Below, piece by piece: positions 11,631-23,193 of a stretch of DNA of 64,000 nt. Location: NCBI GenBank assembly GCA_963920525.1, contig OY986438.1, positions 187,718,388 through 187,782,387 on the forward strand, given 5' to 3'. Under the pieces are notes generated by a model that made no database searches, was not told the DNA's origin, and saw only the letters and a program-made list of their open reading frames with translations. The position numbers and the translations under genes are program-made. Positions within the stretch are counted from its first letter, which is position 1, and each line of letters starts with the position of its first letter. Source of the DNA: Dichetophora obliterata. Its lineage: Eukaryota; Arthropoda; Insecta; Diptera; Sciomyzidae.

Positions 11631-12169
11631 TAATTGCCTACATAAACTTATTTTAAATACCTAATTAAACAAAAATTTTTTTAAAATTTCATTTATTTTA
11701 GATTGCTTATTGTTCAATTATCCTTCAATAAATCAATTTTGCTTATAATACAGATTCTACAGCGCTTAAAACCTGGTTCGCCAGAGTAAGATTTACTAAG
11801 CAAAGTAACTTTAACACGGTTTTTCTCGAAAAATACATCTGCAAACATACGACCAATTAAATTTTTTTAATCCTTTTGTATTATAATTCTACACATCTTT
11901 TACCAAAATGAGCGTCTTGGAAAATTTGTCTAGGTTTTACACACAACAATATTATCAAAAATAAATAATTTTCGTAATTATTCGTAAATTTCTTAATTTT
12001 TCATTTTGGTAAAAGATGTAAATTTAAGAGTCTTTTTTCGAAAGGATTTTATTTTTGAAAAATTGTATAAGCTATTAAAAAAATTGCTTTCAACTATCTT
12101 GGGATTCGAATTGAATAATCGAGGTCTTAAAAAATCAGGATCCTAGGATTGACATCCCTAGTATACATT

Positions 12170-14640
12170 TATACATAAAAATAAGAATAAGACTTTTCTT
12201 CTTAGTTTCAAGTGATCTCTTCTCAAACCTAAGTGAGATGACTGAATGAGATTACATGACTGTTAACAAGATTTTCAGATCAAAAAGATTTTCTTCTTTG
12301 TTTTGAGATTAGTGAGTAAGATGACATGAGCGTTACAAAGATTTTCACATTACTTCATTCATTCAAAAACGAATTATATTAAGCAATTTTAGATCAGTTT
12401 TAATAATATTAATCAGTTTTAATAAGATTTTTTCTTTAGAATCAAAAAGATTTCAGCATAGAGATTTCTTATAATTTGTTACTCTTAAAGCTTAGTATGC
12501 TGTAGAAGCGAAAAGAAATCTTCCGTAAGAAATACATTGCGTTTTTGGCAGCGAAAAGGTAGCGAAATTTTTTTCGTTGGTTAGTACGCTGTTGAACAGA
12601 AAATTTTTCCAATGCAGCCAAGTTCACAACCATGATTGGAAAATTAAAATGTCAAAGTTTTGCTGTCTTTTATATGTTCGTACATTTAATTGGCGTGTAA
12701 ATTTGACACTCAACAACAATACTCAATTAACACATTCAACAAACACGTTATGGTAAGTATGTGTTAGTGTTCTACAACAAAATTTCGTGTGTAGAATTAA
12801 ATGCCTAAGAATTTTTGTACCTACAGCATACTAAGCTTAAGAAGAAAACCTAATAAAGTAGCTTAATAAGGTTATCTTTTTGATTTTCAGTGGTGGTTTT
12901 GGCTCCATGTAGAGTTTTGCAGGTCAAGAAACTCTACATGGAGTAGATTCGCAAACTGCAGTAGATTGTTTTTCGTCAGTGGCATAAGATTTCCGCAAAG
13001 AGTCTTCTTTGTTTTTTTATTATTTTGGTACGCCGCTCTGCATTTATATGTTTCTCACTCTTCGCCTTGCTCGAGGCTCATATGTTTTTTTTTTTGTTGC
13101 ACTGTGCTAGCTGAACACAAAGGGAATGAGAAGAATAGAGAGCAACATGGAGTTGATTGAAACTCTTGCAAAACAACAACGTGAAAAGAAAAGGATTGAT
13201 GATTTATTAAAATGCTTAATACTTTAATTAAATACTCTTATTAAAATTTCGAAATAAAAGTACTTTTAAATACATCTGTAGCACAAATATGATAATTTAA
13301 AAGTTTTTAATAAAGATCGGAACAGTACTTTTGGAGTAAAGTGGTAACATTGCATTTGCACTTCAATTTTATATAATAGTATAGATCGATATTATAGTAT
13401 AGACATAGATGTCAACATTTTTTGTTAAATAAACATTAATATTGTAAATAAGCATAGACTATGCTATCAATAATATTGCTGCATTGAGATTTTATTGCAA
13501 TTATTCAAGTTTCGTTTTAGCTACCTGAATCTAGCAATATATTTTGGATTTAGAAAACCGTAGATAGTAGTAAAACAAGAAATATGTATAGAAAAGTTCT
13601 TGTAACTAAAAATTTTAAATGCTCATTTCAAGTAAACCAGGATTTAAAAATACGAATGTTTCAAAGTGCCAAATAAAATTATTTGCAAAATAACTTCAAA
13701 AATAACACTCAATTGTCCAGCAATTTTCGTGGAATTCTTATTCGTAGGTTTGTGTAATTTTTGCTTAATATTGTAAGTTTTTTTTCCTTAAAAGTAGCCC
13801 TTAAGTTGATATCTTATATTACAAAAATTTTGTTGTTCAAGAAATTTTCCCCTTGGGAAAAATTTTCACATCCACACATTCGAGCTAAAACAAACATTTA
13901 AGAACTTTGCTCAGAAAATAAAGCATGTCTTGTATTTGTTTCAATTAAAATTCCATTTCCACTTTATTTTTATTATTCAACAGAATTGGAATTATATTTG
14001 TACTATTCTTTCATATTAATTTCACTGACAACATGTATCTTGGCAACGAAAACGCTAACAGGCTTTTATGAAAAAAATTATTTCTCAACAACAACAGCAA
14101 ACCAAAAAGTTTCATGCTAAAAGTTCGGGAAAAAGTCAATTTTAATTATCATTTATCATTTCGACCTTTATCAAAAATTTAACAATTCAATAGAAATCAA
14201 GAATATTTGCAAAAACCGGAAGTGACTGCAAATGATGTACAATTCCAGGTAAGACTTAAAATGCTTCAATTGTTCCTGAAAATGTCATGGCTGAGATTGC
14301 TTTTAATTTATGTTTTCTGTGTAATTACAAAGTGCAATAATTGTTTGTATCGCTGCAATATTTGAAATGCAGTTGGTTTTTTTTTTTGGCAAGTGCAATT
14401 TAGAAATAGCAATAAATTGATTGAGTAAAGTTTTGTTTTTCATACCGAAACAGGTGAAGCCTGTAACGAAGTGTTTGTATTAATTTATTTTTTTAAATTG
14501 GAAACTATTACAGAATATTGTTTTGATTTACAATTAAAAGAGTCGAACAAAAAACTTAAATATTTCTGAGGAAATTTTTTTAACATATTGTTAAATCAAA
14601 TTTAATTTTAATATACCTATTCAATGCTGCAGAACATTTA
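12170..14640. other. AT-rich intergenic or intronic sequence, nothing coding
   Basis: No ORF of convincing composition was found. It contains one sharp hairpin (12903-12943), a donor-like TTATGGTAAGTATG near 12750, and a repeat tail ending ATATAATAGTATAGAT near 13380. It could belong to the 5' region or first intron of miple, but nothing shows this directly. Confidence 0.4.
12903..12943. repeat. 15-bp perfect hairpin with 11-nt loop
   Basis: CTCCATGTAGAGTTT (12903-12917) is exactly mirrored by AAACTCTACATGGAG (12929-12943) around an 11-nt loop. It stands alone in unremarkable sequence. The stem is too short for an ordinary animal pre-miRNA. Confidence 0.85.
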
Positions 14641-17600
14641 AACAACTAACACACTTAAAACTTAAGGTGAACAATTCTGCAAGTGAGAACCTTGTCGTTG
14701 TTTGCAAATAACAACAAATACAAACAAACCAGAGAAATCTTCAAGAATGTCGACTGCATCATCAACCGCTGCTTCCGGTATGCATGTTCTTCACTTAAAC
14801 ACACTAACATCAAAACATTTGCATACACACAAAACACTTAAACACATCCATGTATGTATGATAGCACATTAAATCTACGCCAAAAAGAAATGCAAAAACT
14901 ATTTCATGTTGCTTTAATTTCAGCAAGGAGCTCCTCACAGCTCCCTACAGCTCTGAAGTCGTTGTTCTTTTATGCTTTTTTTTTTTGTTGCATACTTTTG
15001 TGCATAATTTGCTTGAGTTCAGCGGTATATTTTTTCTTTCTCTTTATTTTGTCTACTTGTGCATTTTTAACGTTTTGCTGTGGTTAGACATTTTTTGTTT
15101 TTTCCCTGTGCGCTGATAATTACAAACATGCGTGTGTGTGTGTGTGTGCTTGACTGTTGCTTTGAGTGTGCTTAAAAATATGCAGAAAATTCTGAAATAG
15201 TTGTTGATTGTGCGCCATAGTATCATTTTTGTTTCGGAGTGTGCGTGTTTGTATTGCTGTGTGTGCACATTTTTAGCTTATGTGTGGCTGCAAATATGTA
15301 TGTAGATTTGCGAGTAGTTATGTAAGTTTGTTAAAAGTTTTGTTAAATATTTTTAGTCTATGCGGCTGCTTACTTCCTTATGTATTGTGTTTGTTGTTGT
15401 CGTTGCTATTGCTGTTGATGGTGACGTTCTTAGAAGATGCTGATTTACATATAAACTTATTCTATAAAAAGTTTTAAGAAACTTTTACCCATTATTATTA
15501 TTTTAAGTGTTGAGCAATACACAATTAGGGGAAAAAAACACCGTTTATAATATTTACCAAACAAAGTAAGTTTATTTGAAAAAAATACATCTTATAGCAC
15601 TGTGGGATCGCCCAAAAAATTAGTAGCAAACGGTAACTGTAACATGGTAGAGGATGGTGTGCCAGCTTTAGGTTAGAGCACACATAGTCTGGTTGCTAGA
15701 CTTCATCATCACTTTGATAATCTAATCGAGTTATTATTAATTAAGAGTTAAATATTTTCTTATGTTATAATCAAGCACATTAAAAAAGCATTTTATGTTT
15801 AAAGCAAGCAATAAGGTTTTTAAATATCACTCATGCATATCGTTTTAAATTTAAAAATTGAAGACATGAGTGGATGTAGTTGATATTTCGCAATTTCGGA
15901 TTTTTGGTGTTCAATGCGTGGATGAACGTCTGATGTGCATAAAAATAATTTTAAAACTTAAAACAACCATGTTTGTGGCTATTTTAAAAATTAACTACTT
16001 CACAAAGTTTGATTAAGTATAGATTTCAGTACAAATGTGAAATTTTTAACTCAGTTTTCTCGAAACTAGATTTTTGCAACATATTACCTTCATCCACTAA
16101 TGTCTTTAATTAGTTGTCTTGTTTTGTAAAACATGTAAAATTGATGTTATTTGCTAAAGAAATTGTCTAGTCCAAGAAATATTTTCTTAGAAATTCAGTA
16201 GATTTTTTTCTTGATTCTACTCTGTTGTTTTTTTAAGAGATAAAAATCTGGATAATGCAAATAAATGACTTTCTAAGACCTAGAAACTTTGGTAGATAAA
16301 TGAAAATAATTCATAAGACCACTTCAAACGAATTTCAACTTCCCGATGAATATTAAGTGCACCCAATCCGATCAGCCGATTTTCGCTCATAGTAAAACGC
16401 AAGTAATTTTTTAGCCGGCGTAATGTTGATTTTTTAACCTGGCTGTTGTAATGATCTCCTTAGCTTCGGTATTTTTTTTTTTTTTTTTGTATCTTCGAAT
16501 ACTGTGGAATTGTTCTGGTGGTAGATAGCATCACGTATGAAAAGGCTTAGCTCGTCGAATGGGGGGATCTTGCTACACCACACAGAAGCATCACTAAGAG
16601 AAATTAACGTGCCGTACTTATAAAAACCATACATTAAGGGAAAACCCTATAATCGGACGGACAGAAAAAATTAATTTAATCGGTTTGGTATTAACAAAAA
16701 AAAAACTACATACAATTTGAGGTATTAGATGTTTAAATCCCAATCCCATATCCCAACCATGCTACCAAAACTAAAACTCCACGTGTTTCGCAATGGCAGC
16801 CCCTTTTGTTTAAACTCTTTAATTCAAAAAAACAGTTTCAATGCATTTTGGTTCTTTTGTTACACAGACGAGAGAGAAGATTTACCACCCTCTCATTGCT
16901 TCTGTCCTCAGCGGAACGAAATGGGGGAAAAAAAATGCGTCTAACATAGCAAGAAAAGTTATCGTATGCTTTTGTTATTGTTTTAAAGCTCATTTATCTT
17001 GATAAAACCAGTTTCTTACTTTCAGATTCAAAACTTTCAATGATATAACTATTTTATTAACTATTAATATTATGTATTTTAATTTCTATAAAATTTTAAT
17101 TATTTATATATATAACACACATTAAGTATAGATTAAGATTTAGTTTGATTAACAACGATTTAGTAGATGAATAGATTTTTTCTTTTTAATTTCTAGTTTG
17201 ACTCTTGATATAAAGCATAAAGATAAAGAATAACAACAAATCTTAAATTTTTATTTTATTGTTTCCATCGATGTGTTGGGCCCAAGCGACGATATGGAAT
17301 TTGTTGGTATTTGTAGTTTATTAATTCGTTTAAGTATCTAAATAATGTTCTAAATGATATTTTTTCGCCAAAATTATTTTTTATTTTATTTTTTTTTTCA
17401 AATTAGTAAATTAAAAGCAAATTTTAAAATAAGTAAACTGTAAGTATTTAGATTGGTTAAATTTTAAGAGAATTTAAACAGCAACACAATATTATTAGGT
17501 ATGAATATAAAAAAAATAAGTTTGTAGAAAGCTAGTCAGGAGATAACTTTGCATAAATTAATAAAAAGTTTATAATTATAAAGGTGTTATCCAGGAAACT

Positions 17601-17880
17601 AAAATGATCCCTCTTCTTTAAGTTTTCTTTAGCAATGCTTAAATTTTCATTAAATTTATTTAATAAATGTTCATAGAATTTAATATTTAAGAAAATATTT
17701 CTTTCTGCCGATTCGGTTAATGATCGGTTATAGATTTTTAAAATCGTTAGTTTCGTAAAAATTTTAACACGATTAATTTCGTTTTTGATGCCTTTATATT
17801 TTATGTATTCTTTTATTTATCTTTATATTTCATGATGATGAATCAAAAAAAAAAATGTATTAATAGTTTAGAACTTTTAG
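14641..17880. other. AT-rich sequence with simple repeats, nothing coding
   Basis: It holds a short (GT)n run near 15129-15148, a T-tract near 16470 and several GTT/GTTGTT-rich stretches. A small open frame MSTASSTAAS near 14746 ends at a possible donor (CCG-GTATGC), but nothing ties it to another exon. No RNA gene or transposon boundary was seen. Confidence 0.4.
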
Positions 17881-18159
17881 AGCCATTTTGTTCACAGAGG
17901 GCATAAATATGATTTAATTCGGGGATAACTATCTCTAGATTAATTTTATACCAAGCGTATAAATCGGGAGATAAAAAAGTGGTTTTCTTCACATTTTATC
18001 CCGGCTTTATGCTTAGAGCATAAATTCGCTCTCAGTTTATATCGATTTCCATTTGAATGTTAGAGTGTTGCTCATTAATTAAAAAATGTGTGGGGATTTT
18101 TGGTTTATTTTTGTTTATTTTATTTTTATTTATTTTTGGCTGGAGTGAACACTAGGTAA

Positions 18160-19095
18160 AAATGGATCGCTGATTTTGCATCTGATGTCAGAATTTCAAA
18201 ACTCTAACATTTTCCTACGCATAGGACTGCCAACTAAACATTTTATTAAGAATTTTAAACATGAAGAAACAGTATTGGTTACTGGTTACTTCTTTCGAAT
18301 CTGGTGTCAAAATTTTAAAATTAAAGATGGCGGATAGAGTCGCCACCTAATTTCTTGTTTATTTATGCGAATTCGACGCTCGGAGAAACACTATGTAAAA
18401 TTGGGTCGCTGATTCCGAATCCGTTGTCAGAATTTCAAAACTAGAAAATTATTCTACACATAGGATTGCCACCTAAAAATATTTTATTTTAAGCTTTTTA
18501 AACATGAGGAAGGAGTATTGGGGTTTCTGATTTTGAATACAATGTCGCAGTTTTAAAATTTAAGATGGAGGTTACGGTTTCCACCTAATCATATGTATTT
18601 TTAAGAGTTTAAAACATCATTTAACAGTGTTAGGGAGGCACTGATTTCGAATCTGAAGTCAGAATTATAAAATTAAAGATCGTGGATAGGGTTGCCACCT
18701 AAATTTTTTTATTTTTACGAACTCGGGGCAGGCGCGAACTAACGGGTAAAAATGGATCGCTGAATCCGAATCCGTGGTCAGAATTTCAAAATTATAAAAC
18801 TTTATAGTAAAAGGGCTGCCACCTAATAATATGTATTTTCAGAAGTAAAAGCAACCCTATTATTTCAATATTTTCGAGTTTTGAAACTTCGGATTCAGCG
18901 ACCCATTTTTACTCTTTAGTTCGCGCCAGCCCCGAATTCGTAAAAATAAAAAATTAAGGTGGCAACCTTATCCAACATCTTGAATTTTAAAATTCTGACA
19001 CCAGATTTGAAATCAGTAACCTTCCCCCCAATACTGTTTCCCCATATTTAAAATTCTGAAAATAAAACATTTTTAGGTGGCAACCCTATGTGTAG
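18160..19095. repeat. diverged tandem and inverted repeat block
   Basis: The motif set GATCGCTGA..TCCGAATC..GTCAGAATTTCAAAA followed by GGNTGCCACCTAA recurs at about 18165, 18385, 18640 and 18755. It then appears in inverted orientation at about 18880-19095 (GGATTCAGCGACCCATTTTT, GGTGGCAACC). Unit lengths vary, roughly 110 to 250 bp. It looks like the subterminal repeat region of a DNA transposon. Confidence 0.65.
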
Positions 19096-19104
19096 AAAAA
19101 TTTT

Positions 19105-19310
19105 TTTACCGTGTATGTCGCAGAGATGGTTCAATTAATTGCAGCACCCGTGCGACCGAGGCCTTCGTCAATCGAAAACGATCCACTTGTTCAATCCAAT
19201 GCGTTCCTGCATTTTATATTGCCTGCGTTCGGCCCGCAAAGTCAATTCCACTTCGTTATCATCGTCGCTCCAGTTCTCCTAAAAGTGCACCAAAAGATCC
19301 ATTTTGTTAT
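19105..19310 (-). pseudogene. PIF/Harbinger transposase N-terminal fragment
   Basis: On the minus strand an open piece reads ENWSDDDNEVELTLRAERRQ, then YKMQERIGLNKW. After a one-base frame change comes VDRFRLTKASVARVLQLIEP, then SLRHT. This is the opening segment of HARBI1-like transposases: an acidic start, an R.ERR.Y box, then the F-RLTK....L..I.P helix region that precedes the DDE nuclease. Only about 65 residues remain and the catalytic domain is absent. It is a relic within the element at about 17888-19567. Confidence 0.65.
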
Positions 19311-19824
19311 ACTTTTTCTTCTTTTATTTTTTAAAAACTTTTTGTCAAACCTCTTCTTTCAGAATTTAATTAAAAATTAAAAGAGCTGTGTCTGCTTACT
19401 AATTTTGACACTAAGTAAATAAAAAATATTAATGTGAGAGTAATGAGAGCGAATTAAAAATCTTAACTTTTCTTGATAAATATTATTCTTGAGTTAAATA
19501 TTTGTGGGATTAAGCTATCTCGCCACCATTTTTATCTCCAGCTTAAAGAGTTAAATGCTTAACTCACTGTGAACAAATTAAAAACTGGAAAAATAACGTG
19601 CGTATATACCGAGAGACGTATGACCAGATACTTGTGCGTAGGGTAGTTTATTTTAGTGGCTAAGATTTAGCTGTAGACTACAGTGGAGGCAAGTTACCTA
19701 AGAAGTTCTTACGAGCCGAAATAATAAAAAAATTTCTTTATATAAAACGAAAGAAAACTGTTTTGTTGGCCTTTATTAAATTTTTTTTTCAACTAATTTA
19801 AAAAAAAATATTTGAAGATTTATA

Positions 19825-20601
19825 CACACTAAAAAATTTCAAAAATATCATTCACACCGATGAGCGGATATTTTCATTTTTTACACCGAACGGTGTTAAT
19901 TTACACCGCTTACTCGGTATGAAATGACGAACTTATCCGATTGGTGTGAAATAAGAATGGCAAAGAAGAAGAGCAATATTGAAATCCCATTCTCATTGAT
20001 AATCAAATTAAAAATTGAAATTTTTCAATTTTATTTGTTCAATTTAATTTTATAAATCTTTTTTTAAGATTTTAATGTAATTTTTGGCACCACAAAATGG
20101 ATCCCGAAAAATTAAATAAGTTCCAAAAATGTCCATACATTTTTGGGTGTGACTTCATATGATATAACTCTCAATTTTCGAAGACTATCTCATAAATTTT
20201 GGGAAATTTTTAATTTTTTCGTTTGGGTCTTATTTCATTATGAAAAAAAGCCCAATGCAATAAGCTCCAATCAAATTTTATAAGGGGCTTATATCATTTG
20301 GCGATTAATAAATTTAATGGCAATTTAATAAAAATTGCAAAAAACATCCTTTCGAATAGTTAAAAATTACACCGTTCGGTGTTAAAAAAAATCATTTTGC
20401 GTATTATAAATAAACACATAACAGATTACAAAACAAGCATCCTATCTGATATTTACTTTTCTACACCGTTCGGTGTTAAAAAATATTGTCTTTCGGATAT
20501 TAAATTCTAACACTTTGACGCGGTGTTTTTTAACACCGAACGGTGTAGCACTCCCTGAAACACCGATCGGTGCAAAAATTCTATACAAATTTTTTAGTGT
20601 G
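19825..20601. mobile_element. TA-flanked MITE with repeated ACACCG/CGGTGT inverted repeats
   Basis: The left end CACACTAAAAAATTT is mirrored exactly by AAATTTTTTAGTGTG at the right, flanked by TATA on both sides (TA duplication, Tc1/mariner-like). The interior carries five short inverted repeats of form ACACCG-NN-CGGTGT at 19883, 20369, 20463, 20533 and 20560 (the last ends in C), plus half-sites near 19854 and 19903. No ORF. The core motif is far more GC-rich than its surroundings. Confidence 0.85.
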
Positions 20602-21400
20602 TATATTTATTTGGAAGGAAAATTTAAAAGCAAATAAACAAATTGACTTGTTACACTGTGTAATACAAAAAAGCCATAACATAGCAATAAAGAAATGTTA
20701 TGTTATGGTGGCTTGCGTTATAATTTTATTTTATTTCATTATTTCATTTTTATTTCATCTTGAATCCCTTCTCATGCATGGATTTCGATATTGCATCTTT
20801 TGGAAACATGTTTCCATTTCTTATTGGATTAAGAACATGGAAACAAACACATGGAATAAAAAAAGCAAGCATTGAGTAAAAAAAAACTCGAAAATAGCGA
20901 CAAGAAGAGAGCGTAAGTTCAAACGCAGTCAGTGGGTTTCCATAGAAAAATACAAAAGTATTTAATAAAAGTAATGACACATCATTTTTATACATATAAT
21001 TTATTTATCTACTCGTATCTGTAAGTTTAACACACTGTATGTTGCGTTCAAGGTTAACTTTAAATTTTAAAACGGCTTATGCTATAAAATAACGTTACAT
21101 CAAATAAGTTACTTTTCAATAGAATTGCCATGTTTAATTTAAACTTTGATAGGGAAGCCTCAATGATGAAGAATTATTATTAATCATAATAAATATAACT
21201 TTGCTTCATGAAAATTTTTAATAATCAGACAGTTCTGTGAATTTTGAAAGTATAGTTCGAAACCCTCCTGGGGGGGGTTGAACACCCAAACCTCCCATGC
21301 GCACGGGCCTGTATAAGACTACTGCTAAATTTGGAGCAAGCTTCGTCATTTAGTTTATTATTTAAGTTTACAGCCATTGAAAGCACAACAACTTGTAAAT
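20602..21400. other. no gene seen; short repeat fragment near 21260
   Basis: Mostly AT-rich. A GC-rich piece around 21255-21315 (CTCCTGGGGGGGGTTGAAC, CCCATGCGCACGGGCCTG) looks like the end of a dispersed repeat and directly precedes mariner-type coding sequence. Confidence 0.35.
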
Positions 21401-21790
21401 TCCGACGGAAATGGAAAAAAGGGAATTTCATGTACTTATCAAGCATTATTTTTTGCGTAAGAAAATCATCACCGAAACTAAGGAAAGGCTTGCTAAATAG
21501 TATGTGGACTCATTTAATCAATTTCAATCGTTAACAAGAGGTTTACTGAATTCCGTTGTTGTTGTTCTAGCACAAGTACCGCTGAACGTTCAGGTCAGCC
21601 AAAAGAGGTAGACATCCAAGAAATCTTCGATAAAATCAATGGAATGATATTGGACGATCTGAGAGTGAAAGTGCGTAAAGTGGCTGAAGCTGTTTGTATG
21701 TAACAGAGCAGGTACTTCACATTTTACGATAGGATCTGAATTCTTATCCTGAATATGTCACCATAAATTTTTGTCAAAATGGCAATCTCA
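21400..21790 (+). pseudogene. mariner transposase N-terminal relic
   Basis: The plus-strand frames give YYFLRKKIITETKERLAK, a stop, and a VDSF segment. After a spacer with a frame change they give SAERSGQPKEVDIQEIFDKI and DDLRVKVRKVAEAV. These match the two helix-turn-helix halves of mariner transposases around the SGRPKE linker. The DDD catalytic region is not recognisable downstream. Several stops show it is dead. It is a different lineage from the mariner at 46055-47727. Confidence 0.65.
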
Positions 21791-22377
21791 AAAACATATT
21801 TCCTAATCCTTGATCTCATGTACAAGAGTACATTTTCTAACCGTAAAAAAACCACTTTGCTCTATACGCCATTTCAAACATATTTTGGTGTGAGCCCATA
21901 CACGTAGAGCAAAGTAGCATGAAGCAAAAAGCTCACACATTGAAAATTCTTGGTCAACAGCAGCTTATTCATTTACAAGAGTAAAAAAAAAAACAAAGGA
22001 AAAAGATATTCGTAAAGCTATTTAACAAAAATTATCTTCTAAAATTTATCTTCTTAATAAAAATGAAAATCATTCAATTCTTTTTAATTTAAATGACCCA
22101 TCTTTTGGTGCTAAGTGTCAATTTACCTGATACAAGCCGCATTGCTCTTTGCTGACTTTCATTTTCGAAACATAAATTTCTTAAATAAATACATGCTTGC
22201 GTACACATTCAGATCTTTTCTTATCTCTGAAAACGTTACCAAAGAATAATTCGTGGAAAATCTTGCAATGCGTCTAACTTTCATTTCGTTTACGATATAG
22301 CATTTCTAGTTTCTGATGGTACTTTTCTGTATTTGAAATTATTTTGTAGATACTCCCACTTGTTTTTGGATTGAATA

Positions 22378-23193
22378 ACACTGTACAACACAAAGAAAAA
22401 TAACAAGGTTCCGCCAACGGATTCTCATGGAGGGGATTAAAAAAAATATTCGTGTGTCAGCGTTCTGAAAGTTTACGTCTGAGTTTTATTTTAGAGGGGG
22501 TTAAATTTATCCCCTGTTGAACATTCTCATAGTGAATCGGCAAACGAAACCATGTGAACCTTACGTTTTTGGTATAGGATGTGTTCAGTACATTTATGTA
22601 AAATATCACGAGGAACATTTTTGTGGAACATTTTAACCCTCTAACTCGTCAATGTATGGGTCTTTTTGACCTGTTTTTGATAAAGGGCAAATAAGACCCA
22701 TAAAACAGGGATATAACGGGTTAAAATATTCAACAAAAATATTTGCCATAAAATTTTACTATGTGTCTCTGAATACACCAAAGCTCAAAAAACAACTTGA
22801 ATGCCAAAAATAAGTGAAAACTTAAAACGTGTTTAAGGGTTAATTTCTCACTTATTTAGAATTGGTGTTAAAATGTTCCACAAAACTCAGTGTTAGGGTA
22901 TTAGTTCCTATAACAAAAATGTTATACGTAAAATTTCACTCAAAAGCACCATACAAAAGAAACCTTTACATATAATATCTACAAATACAAAGAAGAAAGA
23001 AAATTTGGGTATTTGAGGAAGCATTCATTTATTACATATCTTTTAGCTCTAAGCAATTCTATACCATTATCAAACAATATCCAGCATATTTCAGCTATGA
23101 GAAAATAATTTCTCTTGTCTTTATAGCGTTATTCAATAGGTGCACATGTGCACCATGTTATATTGCAAAAAAAATGATTTTGTTGTTTAGTGT
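22378..23193. mobile_element. long-inverted-repeat element, copy A
   Basis: It starts ACACTGTACAACACAAAGAA and ends TTTTGTTGTTTAGTGT. The left 500 bp is nearly identical to the left half of copy B at 46180-47013, including the block GTCAATGTATGGGTCTTTTT and the GGTTTCGTTTGCCGATTCAC block (inverted). In this copy the right half diverges after about 22880, so it is probably a rearranged or older insertion. No ORF. It contains an inner TTAACCCTCTAAC / ATAACGGGTTAA pair. Confidence 0.75.

Larger units (their letters stand above)
9296..12160. mobile_element. hAT-like DNA element (composite, with nested insertions)
   Basis: The left end TAGGGATGTCA is mirrored by TGACATCCCTA at the right. The flanking octamers GTATATAT (9288-9295) and GTATACAT (12161-12168) differ at one base, fitting an 8-bp hAT target duplication. 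Just inside the ends are repeated GGATC / CCCGGGATC boxes. No hAT transposase is visible. The interior is occupied by a rosa-like mariner fragment and a 5'-truncated RNase H LINE. A related element with similar ends lies at 39447-43022. Confidence 0.65.
17888..19567. mobile_element. probable Harbinger-like element, decayed
   Basis: The left end TTGTTCACAGAGGGCATAAA is roughly mirrored on the right, where GTGAACAAA and preceding sequence read inversely as TTTGTTCACAGTGAG. Inside it are a Harbinger-type transposase N-terminal fragment (19105-19310, minus) and a block of diverged repeats (18160-19095). No clear target duplication is visible: TTA follows the right end but is not matched on the left. 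The extent is therefore tentative. Confidence 0.4.

Noticed and set aside
12740..12760. TTATG-GTAAGTATG as the non-coding first exon of miple
   Set aside because: A single donor match in 17 kb is not evidence. No promoter or conserved exon could be shown.
12903..12943. Hairpin as a microRNA precursor
   Set aside because: A 15-bp stem with an 11-nt loop is shorter than animal pre-miRNAs, and there is no extended lower stem.
14744..14778. MSTASSTAAS open start with a possible donor, as a 5' exon of miple or another gene
   Set aside because: The donor GTATGC is weak, the peptide is low-complexity, and no partner exon in matching phase was found.
19077..19380. Open plus-strand frames of about 85-89 residues
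   Set aside because: They are shadows. The protein-like signal (Harbinger N-terminus) is on the minus strand of the same segment.
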